Source: Theobroma cacao
Lineage: Eukaryota; Streptophyta; Magnoliopsida; Malvales; Malvaceae
Reading direction: 5' to 3'
Assembly (NCBI RefSeq): GCF_000208745.1
Contig: NC_030858.1
Location: 204,597 to 268,596 of the forward strand
Length of the DNA: 64,000 nt
This document shows, one piece after another, positions 45,979 through 55,854 of this stretch. Within the stretch, counting starts at the first letter, position 1. Each line of letters starts with the position of its first letter. Both the position numbers and the translations under genes were made by a program. The notes beneath the pieces are model-generated. The model was not told the origin of the DNA. It saw nothing but the letters and a program-made list of their open reading frames with translations, and searched no databases.

Positions 45979-46116
45979 ATGAAGAGGTAGACAGTGTGGT
46001 GCAGCCAAGGATGACTTGCCGGCTAATCCCTAGGAGGCATGCATTTGCCTTGTTTCTCTGCTTTAGATTATTCCGGCTAGTTGTCCTTGGCTACGGTGCG
46101 CTGTCTTCTTCTCATG
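45979..46116 (+). ncRNA. MIR169: MIR169 precursor, hairpin 1
   Basis: The 5' arm at 46002-46022 carries CAGCCAAGGATGACTTGCC plus GG, identical in all 21 positions to the known plant miR169b/c sequence. The 3' arm at 46074-46094 (GGCTAGTTGTCCTTGGCTAC within it) pairs with it along nearly the whole length, with only a U:U mismatch, G:U pairs and an end mismatch. The stem continues below the duplex: CATGAAGAGGTAGACAG pairs with CTGTCTTCTTCTCATG. miR169 directs cleavage of NF-YA (HAP2) transcription factor mRNAs, which is established for the family. Family, arm and strand are secure, but expression is not shown. Confidence 0.95.
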
Positions 46117-46210
46117 TAAGACCTACATAATGGCGCAAGTTCGCCAGCAAAATTGGGTTAATATTGGAGCATATATCCGCCTAACAAAGGTATACGTCGA
46201 AAGTGCCTTG

Positions 46211-46338
46211 CCTGGAGAGGTAGAGAATTTAGTGCAGCCAAGGATGACTTGCCGGCGTAGACAATACTCAAATACTAATTATTATTGTATTTTTCCGGCA
46301 AGTCTGTCCTTGGCTACATTGGTTTCTCTTCTTCTCAT
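46211..46338 (+). ncRNA. MIR169: MIR169 precursor, hairpin 2
   Basis: The mature sequence at 46235-46255 is again identical to miR169b/c (21 of 21). The opposite arm GGCAAGTCTGTCCTTGGCTA (46297-46316) pairs with it, with one bulge. Flanking GGAGAGGTAGAGA pairs with TCTCTTCTTCTC. It lies 212 bases downstream of the guide in hairpin 1, close enough for one primary transcript. Confidence 0.93.
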
Positions 46339-47880
46339 GCAAGACCTGTTACGGCCACCAACTACGCGGTTAACATGTTCTTCTGATAGCATCGAGAGGG
46401 AGCTAGCCAACACGATGCGCGCGGTACTGTGTAGTGTAATGCACATCCCATGCCCATGGAGTATTACAAATTCTGCAAATGATATTGTGCTGATGACTGT
46501 AGAACTATAAATCTTTTAATAAATCAAGTTCACCTGTCAAAACCCAAAGCACGGGATATGAATATTGCTCCGTTAGCATTACCAAACCATATATCATGCA
46601 CTACCATCTGGCAACTTTGTCCATGGCTGCGTTTGGTTCCTATTTTTCATGTACTGGCAATGAGCTTAAATGCACTGTCACTGATTATAACACTAATATT
46701 CATGCAAATTTTACGTATCGTATGTATATATTTGGCCCTCGTTAATCTTGCACCAAAAGGACTCGCTCACCTAGAAAGAATAAAGAGAAATTATCATCAG
46801 CCGGAAATGGAGTTCAAAGTACGGAAGCCTGAGATAGCATTAAAGGAATCAAAGATCGATCCTACCCCACTAAGATACTAATCATGGAGACTACAAATTG
46901 TAAACCCTGGTGACAGATGGGCATGCCCCTGGGTCCTTTTTGGGCTATTCAAATCGTGAATCTTATTCTTTCTCCTTTACCTCAAATGAACAAAAAGATC
47001 GATCAAATTAATTAAAATTTAAGGAAACAGAAGCAACTTTTTTTTTGAAAAGGAAACAGAAGCAACTTAAGTCGAAGGCTAAGCATTAAGGATCAGAAGG
47101 AAAGCTGGAAGTTTCAATTACAAAAGAAATGACAATATAAACTTGATGCTATGTATAAACATATATATATTATATATATATATTATAAAATATATATATA
47201 ATAGAGAGAGAGAGAGAGGATCAACATTTGGGAACCTAACTTACTTTCGGAAAGAGTCATAAAAAATGGTCCTTATCCCACACATGTTTGGCCCCGCCGA
47301 TAGCAGCCAAGAGATAACATGGCAGAACCAATGTGCCTTCAGACAGAAGTTTAACAGGAAATCTTGCTCTGTTTGATTTTTGAAAATCATGAGAGAAGAA
47401 ATATGAATCTATTTTTTCTATTTTTACTTAAATTTTGTCAGGCTAACAACGTGTTGCTTCCAAAAATGATGGCGTTGGTGGCTAAATCTGGAATTAATTA
47501 ATTAGCTCACCCATTTTCACTTTTGCAAAGTGGCAGGATATATTTTTGCCCAATATAACTTAAATTTCTCACTATACTGATAATTGATCACAGTCAGAGT
47601 GGAGGACCAAAACTTTGGGCTAATGCCTTTCCCAAATGAGTAAGGTATTAAATTACACGGGAATATATATGGCATATATTTCCAAAAGATAGAGATAGTG
47701 CTTTTGCACGTACCTTTCATTCATGGCCTTTGCTAGCATTAGGGCAATGTAGGGAATATTTGTAGATTTTGATGTTAGATTGTCGGTTGACCGACCCAAT
47801 CAAGGCTGAGGAAATTTGGGTAGTGGAAAGTGTTACCATTATTCATTTTCATCATTTGCATCTTGGCATTTAATTTGCCT
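46339..47880. other. spacer between the two MIR169 pairs
   Basis: About 1.5 kb of AT-rich DNA without a recognised gene. It contains an (AT)n/(AG)n tract at about 47161-47218. Confidence 0.45.
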
Positions 47881-47895
47881 ATATATATAAATATA
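47881..47895 (+). promoter_or_regulatory. possible TATA box for the second MIR169 pair
   Basis: TATATATAAATATAT stands about 85 bases before hairpin 3, in the same relative place as the TATA-like run before hairpin 1. It is a motif match only. Confidence 0.4.
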
Positions 47896-47977
47896 TAGGA
47901 GATCGCACCACACACATTACAACGTGAAACTAAAATGAGAAAAAGCCCTAGCTAGCTACCTAGCTCTAAGGGCCTTA

Positions 47978-48125
47978 CATGACGAGGTGGAAAGTGTAAG
48001 ATTAATAAATATTGCTTGCCGCCAAGAATGACTAACCGGTTAGAGGCTAGGGCTGGGGGGTTTGTATTCTTTGATTACCGGCCGGCTGATTGTTCTTGGC
48101 TAAATTCAGCTCTCTTCTTCTCATG
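47978..48125 (+). ncRNA. MIR169: diverged MIR169-like precursor, hairpin 3
   Basis: At 48019-48039 the 5' arm reads CCGCCAAGAATGACTAACC plus GG, with four differences from miR169b/c (positions 2, 9, 16 and 17). The opposite arm at 48082-48102 reads CCGGCTGATTGTTCTTGGC plus TA. It still pairs, and the change G9 to A is matched by C to T on the other arm. The lower stem CATGACGAGG with CTTCTTCTCATG is kept. It is either a new miR169 variant with altered targets or a decaying paralogue. Confidence 0.75.
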
Positions 48126-48216
48126 CAATGATAGGATGGCAAAAGCTGGCGGCAAGATGGTACATATACACGTAGGCAGGATTGTTTCCATTAAGTCAAA
48201 TCTCAAAAGCGCCTAG

Positions 48217-48375
48217 CATGGAGAGGTAGACAACGGAGTGCAGCCAAGGATGACTTGCCGCCAATGGCTAGCTGGAGACGAGTTGCTTATACGACCCTTT
48301 TCGTATGAGCAAGTCGTAGACCTATGAATAGGCGGTAAGTTGTCCTTGGCTACATCAGGCTCTCCACCTCTTTTG
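48217..48375 (+). ncRNA. MIR169: MIR169 precursor, hairpin 4
   Basis: The mature sequence at 48241-48261 matches miR169 in the first 20 positions (CAGCCAAGGATGACTTGCCG), with C as the last base. The 3' arm GGTAAGTTGTCCTTGGCTAC (48334-48353) pairs with it. GAGAGGTAGA and TCTCCACCTCTTTT form the lower stem. The upper part contains a second stem (48278-48294 with 48301-48317), so this precursor is longer than the others. Confidence 0.92.
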
Positions 48376-49500
48376 CGAGTCCTTGTTATGTTCATGATGC
48401 AATGCATTCATCCGACGGCAACAGATTTATATGTTCTGCCATGCACCACTTAATATTATGTAAGTTTTACATTTACATATAGTACTAGGGCTTGCCATCT
48501 TGTTGTTGGTGTGTGATCGGACTGCGGGAGACCAAAAGCACATTTTGAAATGATTGATCCATGCATTCTTCACAAGACAAAGTGGGAACCAGTTGTTTTT
48601 AACTGGACAAAAATCTCTCCCGACATCGAAAGCTTTTTGCCTTTTCCTTGTTTCAAATTACACTCTGTAAAGTGTGAAAACCACCTTGGACTTTCTTGTG
48701 TTGTGTTACTAATTATTACACTAACTCTCGTGATGGCATAAATTATATGGTATAACTTTTATTACTTGATTAGACATTTGGTAAGAGAATCGAGCAACGT
48801 TTCCGTTGAATAAACCAGTATTTCATGAACAATTGAATATATGGCATATCTCAAAGAAACGAATTCCTTCAAATCATGAATGTACTGCTGTAAACACTAG
48901 TTTTTGTCTTTGCTTAGCTTCGGTTAAATGTTTATTTTCAATGATTAATGTGCTAGTGGGGGAGAACCAGGTCTAAGGTCTAAGATAGGTCATTCCATTG
49001 TCGAAAATATAATATTTTTTTGCATAAAATAAATTTCGAAATTTTTAACTTATAAATTACATGTTTATACCTAATTAAACAAAGACTGTATAATTCATGT
49101 CATGGAACGGTGAAAATGACTTTGTTTGGTCCACCATATACTGTAGAACAGTCTTTTTTACTCCAAAAAAACTATAACTTAGCCAAATTTGGACAATGAA
49201 ATCTCAAAAATGAGCATTACAAACTGAAATTCTAAAACAAGCAAGTGGGCCTTGTGCCAAGCTCAAGCCTTCGAAGTAAAAAAAGCTAGCCCAATTTGTT
49301 CCAAGCCTAATGTGCCATCTACTGGGTTGGCCCAAAGAAAAAGAAGAGCCCAATCCTGGCCTGTGGACTGGGGGGATCCTTTCTTTATTTATGGCGCAAA
49401 AGCTTGTACGGTATTAGGTGTGGCTTAACTTGTCCCACCTACCCTACCGGCCTTGATTTGTGCACCATTCGAATTCAATTGCCATCAAATCAGCCCTCCC
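48376..49500. other. intergenic DNA, no gene seen
   Basis: AT-rich DNA downstream of hairpin 4, probably including the 3' end of the primary microRNA transcript. No coding feature recognised. Confidence 0.45.
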
Positions 49501-49514
49501 TCCTTCATCATATG

Positions 49515-49562
49515 CCACGTGCTCTTCTTTAGAGATACTTAGAATCTTGGACAGCCACGTGT
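49515..49562 (+). promoter_or_regulatory. two G-box/ABRE-type elements upstream of the coiled-coil gene
   Basis: CCACGTGC at 49515-49522 and CCACGTGT at 49555-49562, about 400 and 360 bases before the start codon. Paired ACGT-core elements are typical binding sites of bZIP and bHLH factors. This is a motif match only. Confidence 0.4.
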
Positions 49563-49916
49563 CGGTCTGCGCCCTTTAGTTGTTCTTTCCTCAAGGATTC
49601 TTTCATGGACCGGCTGGGACTAGTTCGCTCATAACAAAAAAAATATCTCGATTCGACAATCCGACTATTCTATTTCTTCAACGATTGCTTTTGTTTGGGG
49701 ATAAAATAATTGCCACGTTTCGTGAGGGAGAGCGAAAATCCAAGTTTAAACAATTTAATAATATTATTTTATTCAGAAGGGGAAGAAAGAAAAAGATTTG
49801 CAAATTGTTGAATCGATCAATCAGTCAGAAGTTGAAACCGCCCCTTGCTTCTGTTTGGCCTGTGCGGGTGTTAGTTTTTCCTCCTCGGCGAGTTTTGGTG
49901 GCTAAGTAACTGGCTG

Positions 49917-52900
49917 ATGGCGGCCTCAAAGCTCGTGATTTTCTCCCTCTTTGTAGCCCTAATTTTCGCCCAAGTTAGAGCGGATGCCTCGATCGAACCC
50001 GTGCCTGAATCGGCCGGCGCCGATTCCTCTGCTCGTAAGATTGAGTTGGATCAACTCAAGGCTAAGATCCGTCTTCTTGGTTAGCTTTCCTATTCCACGA
50101 TTCTCTACTCGACTATTTGTTTTGATTTTTTTTTTGTTCTTTCTTTCTATATTTGTCTCTATTTCTATTTTAGATTCAAGCCTTTTACTTTAGGCGGACT
50201 AATCGAGATTACTTCGTTTTTTTCTAATACTAGTAATTCTTGTTATGCATTGACTTTATAATTAGGCTGTCCACTTACTCATAATCATTGATGCTAGGTT
50301 TATCAATTATTAGAGTGGCTTAAGCTTACCCTTTTTTTTTTGTTTTTTGTTTTTCGTGGGTGAAAATTAAATTGCTTTTTCACTTATTTGTAATGTGGAT
50401 TTGATGTTCATCTGGCTAATTACAAATGTTTCTTCTTTCGTTTCCTCTTATGTATATGAAGAATCAAATGATGAGGAAAAAACTCGAGAATTGAAGACCA
50501 AGGATGAGTTGATAAAGCAGAAAGAGAAAATCATTCAAGAGAAATCCGACAGCATTGCATCCTTGAACACTGAAATATCATCTCTTCAGGTCTGCAATTT
50601 ATTTCTTTGTTTCTTTTAAATTGTTAGTGTGATAAGGAAGAGTGTACAAATGCAGAGGGTTACCCATTTATTTTGCTCGTGAAGTGTATATTTTGTTGTT
50701 TCTCAGAAAAAGGGGACTTCAGATGCCAAGGAGCAAGTTGGGAAAGCTCACGCGCGGGCTCTTGAATTGCAGAAACAGGTAGTTGCTCATCAATGAAGTT
50801 CCTAGTTTTATGAATAAATGAAGCTCAATTTCAACATTCTGATGTGACTTCTGGTTGTCAAGGTTGATACACTTAAAAGTGAATTAGAAGCAAAATTAAA
50901 GGACAAAGATTCCTTGGAAGCCCGTGCAACTGATGCTGAGAACAAGTTGACTGAGTTGAATCTAAAGCTAGAGAATGTAAGTTCCTTCTTCTTCCTCTTC
51001 TATTTTTGGTTTGTTTGATGTGTGGAATTCCAACTCCTTTGTTGCTATGTTCTGCCGTGATTTTTTTTCTTCATCAATTTGATCTTGTTTCAAGCTGACA
51101 GAGTTAGTGGAGTAGTTTAGATTAGTGCGTGTTCTATTTAGAGTTTTCTGCTTTCAGCTTGCTCTATATGTTTTTAATGGAGGACTCATTCTAGTTCAGC
51201 ACTTTTAATCTCAAAAAAAAAAAAATGCTTTGGAGGGGCAATGTACAGCAGTAGACGCATTCTTCTCCTCCTCCCCCATCTGCCCTGTCTCTCTCTCTCT
51301 CGCTCTCTTGCTCTCTTTACGCACACACACACACACACACCCTATTTTTGTATGTGTTTAGCTGTGCCAAGCCTTTTCCGCCTTCCATCCCGCGTTTCCA
51401 CTGTTCTGTCAAAATTGGAGAAAGATTCCAATTTTTTTTTAGTGGCTCATATCTAAATGCATTTCTTATGGTGCACTTGCTTTGTGTTATAATTTTGTTA
51501 AGAGTTGTCTTCCTTTTTACAGCTTCAAAAGATCAATAACAAGCAGAAGAGCAAAATAGCAAAAACTGAGAGAGCTCTTAAAGTTGCTGAGGTATGTTAT
51601 CGCTAAGTAGGTGCAATATCATGCTTTTCGCTAGATGCTGGTCCTTAAGTGAATTTTCTAACTATAGCATTTTTATTTTAATAGGAAGAATTGATGAAGG
51701 CAAAGTTTGAGGCCACTTCAAAAACAAACGAGTTGATGGAGGTAATAAGTTTGCTTAGTTCATCATGCTATGCTATCTGTGTGGCATTCTTTCGATGTGT
51801 CTTGTCACAAATATCTGAGTTCATTTAGTAAATTGTCTTTGCTCTTTGCTGGTTGAAGTAATTTTTTCCTTCTGCTAAAAGAATTAGTAAATGGACAACA
51901 TTTGGTATAGGCCTTAGCTGTTTAAAGTTCATTAGAGGTGGTTACTATTTTAAGTGATAGCACTCTGTTGCCTTAATTTTGATTTGTCTCTTACAGCTTT
52001 TAAGTAGATGGATTTTCTTTATCTGGGATTTCTGTTTGTAGGAGTTTTCTTCAATCATCAAAACTGTATATTGATAATTTTAGTTGGTATTACGTGTCGA
52101 TTTAATCCAATTACCTGTACTAGCTCCAATATAGTCTACATACTACCGTTGTTGATAATGAACTGCAGATATTGTAGCCCACAATGAAAAAAGTTTGTTA
52201 AAGCACACAGTCCTACAAGTATCATAGGAAGTTAGGGAATCGAACTTTCTTAATAAATTGTGAAATGAATCTTATTGGAAACTATGAATTCTAGTCTAAT
52301 ACACATGTTTGCTATCAGGTTCATGGTGCGTGGCTCCCACCTTGGCTTGCTGTGAAGTTAATCCATTGTCAGGTAAATTTAGGTAAATATGTAATTATTC
52401 TCTTAAATATTGTACAAATATCTCACTTGTGATTCTATCATACTACCATGCTGCAGGCCTTTGTTCAGACACATTGGAATGAGCGCGGAAAACCGGCCAT
52501 GGATATGGTGATCCAGAAGGTACTATTTACAGTTTTTTTATCATATTTTACTTCTATGTGACACCTTTAATATCTTACTGGTTGAAACGGTTATTTATTA
52601 CTTAGATAATTGTGTCAAATCTCAAATCTAGTGCAATATTATTGTTGAATATAACATTATATTATTGCAACTAAATGTTGTTCAACTTCTATCCAGGCTC
52701 TGGAGAAAAAGGCCTTAGCTGAAAAGTGGGCTGAACCCCGCATGGAAACAATTAAAACTGTAAGCTTCTCTTACAGCTGATTTTTTCAAAACAAATCAGG
52801 AGCTTATATGTGATTATATGAGCGTCTTTCTAAGTAAATGGCGTTCTTATGATTCTGTTATTTTCACTTGAAGAAATGGGTTCCAGCTGTAAAGGATCAG

Positions 52901-54324
52901 TGGTTGGTTGTAACTACATATGCTGAACCACATGTGCAATTGCTAACTGCAAAAACAGTTGAGGTTTATGAGGTATCAAAGAGTGCTATAACTCCTCATA
53001 TTATCAAAGTTCAAGAAATAGTTGATCCTTACTTCCAGGTATGTGCTTATACTCCACCATGTCTTCTATATATGTTGACATGCATCCTGAAGCACGACTC
53101 TGGTCACAGGAAGCTAAGAAGTTCAGTAAGCCATACATTGATCAGGTGGCTACTTTAGCAAAGCCTCATGTTGATAAAGTTCGTGTGGTGATGAAGCCCT
53201 ATACGAAGGAAGTAGTTAATGCTTATGGGAAGTTTTTGGAATTGGCAACAACATACCATCATCAGGTAAGTTATTGTTTGGTCTCCCTTCATGAGCTATT
53301 GTGGTAAATAAGGCATAAGTTTATTGGATTTGTAGAAGTTGGCAGTGTGTATAAGGTGCTGGCATTTAGAACAAGTAAGCCAGGTGGTTATAGTGTGTTA
53401 CTTTTTTAATGTTGTTGATCTATTTTGCTGGGAGGCATTCACATTGTTTTTATTTTCCTTTTCATGTTTTAAAGGGTTACATATTGAACATTTTTGGTTG
53501 TGGCACTACTAGATAATAACTTTAAATGTTCTTTTCCAAGTAAATGAACTGGAATATTGGCGTGACTTCAATGTAATAGTCTCCTAACTGTTTTGGCATA
53601 TTAAGGTTTTCCACACTGCCTAGAATGCGACTAAACTGAAATTAGTTAGAGGCTAAATCATACAACATATTTTACATGAGTTGTTGGTTGCTTAAATCTT
53701 TCAACTGTATTAATTTTGTTTAGAATCTGTAATTGGAATATAATAATTTGAGATCGTTTTAACCTTGTGATCATTTTGGTACTATTCTGTTTAAAAGATA
53801 TATCATAGCTTATTGGACTATTGTTGCATGTACAATTTAGGTTCAAGCCTCTGTCCGGGAAATGCTCAAGAAGCATGAGCTGACAAGACCTCTTGCAACC
53901 AAAGAGCTTGAGTGGTTTGCAGTATGTATATATTGTTTGTGTACCATAGCCTTGCCTATTGATTATTCTTCGCTGAAATCAAATAATATAATCACTGTTT
54001 ACTAGCATAAACAATATAACTTACTGGTATTTCAATATTGCAGGCATCAGCTTTATTGGCCCTACCTATTATCATTTTGTTTAGAATATGTTCAGCAATT
54101 TTCTGGTCAGTTTCTTAATTATCTATTGAGTTTCCTGGTACATTATCTATTGTTCTTATAAGAATGTTTTAGTTTGCTGTAGATATTCGTATTTTCACCA
54201 TGCTGAAGAATTTAATAACTCTAATTACTGCAGCAAAAAGGCAAAGAAACCTGTTCGACATGCTAATACCAACCAGGGTCGTCGTAAGGCCAAAAGGGGG
54301 CACCCAGACAAGCAGACTGCATGA
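49917..54324 (+). CDS. coiled-coil membrane protein (annotated in Arabidopsis as DNA repair ATPase-related / myosin heavy chain-related, At2g24420/At4g31340-like)
   Basis: Fourteen exons: 49917-50079, 50462-50589, 50707-50778, 50863-50976, 51523-51591, 51685-51741, 52319-52372, 52457-52519, 52697-52759, 52874-53038, 53110-53265, 53841-53921, 54044-54105 and 54234-54324. All have GT-AG ends and consistent phases, giving 445 aa. Residues 1-23 form a signal peptide ([18 protein letters not shown]). A long heptad-rich coiled coil follows, about residues 40-200 ([33 protein letters not shown] and on). A conserved segment with [25 protein letters not shown] and WVPAVKDQW comes next. A membrane helix ([20 protein letters not shown]) lies near the end, and the C-terminal tail is very basic. 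The DNA repair ATPase label comes from weak coiled-coil similarity. No ATPase motif is visible, so a secretory-pathway membrane protein is a better description. Confidence 0.93.
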
Positions 54325-55854
54325 GTTTACTTTCTAGTCTCTTTATTTTGGGAAATCTAGAGGTATGCTTCTCTGATTCAATTGGCCAACATGATAGTAA
54401 AACTTGCTTTCAAAAGAGGAGGAATTGGAACTGTAAATTTTGATGGTCAGAAAAATCTTGCATCACAATAATAAGACAGGTGATTAATAGTATCATAGCT
54501 TCTACAGCTGATGCAGTATGTCAAACCTTGAAGGTACAGAATCAGGAACTGGTCATGTTGCCCAATGGTTCATAGTTCACCTCATTGGCCTTGCAGTGCC
54601 AGGCTTCTGTTGACCATCTGAGTTGCTGACACTTTGCTTCCAACCTGTAAAATATCCCCGTTTACCATCTCTGTAGATGACCAGTAGTTCCTCAGTTGTC
54701 TTGTCTTTAGGTTCAGCTAGTAGGTTAAATAACATCAATAGGTAGAATTATGTGATAAATGTCACAAAAGAAAAAAAGGGGTGAGTATGGGTGAGAGAGG
54801 AAGTGGACTTAACGCTTATCATTTTCATCGAGGCGTGGTGTATGTGTACCTTGAGCATTCGCCTTATCTATGAATGCAATTTAGCGTGCTAACTATTTTG
54901 TTTTGCCTTTTGCAGACTGGACGTGTGTTCGTTGGGGTTAGAAGTTTCATCTTGGATAGGTAGCTTTGATTTTGCATTTGAAGCTATCGAATCTTTTCTT
55001 AACCCCCCGACTTCCCTCTTTTTCTTTTTGAGGAAAAATTGAAAAAAAGCTCAGAACCCTTTCCCGCTACACAGTTGAATCTTGAGATATCTCAAATCTA
55101 GGAGTTTGTGTATCATGGCCGATGTTGGTTATTTCTGTTAGTGTAATTTTATTTTTTATTCTTCTAGATTCACAATGGAGAGAAGTTTTACGTTTTAGAA
55201 ACCATACTTTTAGTTGCAACACCAATGGGACGTGTTACCGTTGTGTCCATACACGTTTAGTCAAAAGGTTAATGTTAAACAAGTTATTTTAGATTTGATT
55301 TCTTATTGCCTGCATCATTTGTTCATTCATTCATTGATTTTCCGGATTGGCCTCTGGCGTCTGCTTGCGCTTGGTTCTGGATTTGTTAGCTGTTAAAACA
55401 TTGGCTTGCGTGATATTTTGGACAAAAGATGGCAAAACAAAGGTCAAAAGGTTAGGTTTGTGCCTTTGTTGTCCAACTTCTGTTATGCCCTGAGGGTGGA
55501 CGAGGATCATTATTATTATGTTTGTAAAGAAAAGTGCCTAAGGATTATTAACAAATAGAACAGTGAGTTTACATTTGACAATAAGTAGAACAGGTAATTT
55601 AATAATCTAGGTGCCGGAGGCGAGCTCGAATAAGGTGTGAATCTCAATTTTCTTTTCACAATTGAGACAGACAAAACAAAAGAGGATACTGATATTCCTA
55701 GTTTTCAGGGTAGTGACTGTTTGACCCGATGAACTCCCCAGCGTGATGCAGGGGAGTGAAGAAGTATTCCAAACTAAACAGATACTCGTGATTAACTAGT
55801 CTATTACTGGAACAAACTTGGAGGAAATTTTGTTTGATTTTTTGCTTGTCCTGA
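54325..55854. other. 3' flanks of the coiled-coil gene and the NAC gene
   Basis: Convergent 3' ends. A possible 3' untranslated intron ends at the TTTTGCAG near 54909-54916. No separate gene is seen. Confidence 0.4.

Noticed and set aside
45711..46510. Two plus-strand frames of 139 and 126 codons over MIR169 hairpins 1 and 2
   Set aside because: They cross both hairpin arms, have no domain, and are better explained by the microRNA precursors. A pri-miRNA peptide cannot be excluded but has no positive evidence.
49917..54324. Calling the coiled-coil gene an ATPase or a myosin
   Set aside because: No P-loop or motor motif is visible. The similarity behind those names is coiled-coil composition, while the signal peptide and C-terminal membrane helix point to a membrane protein.
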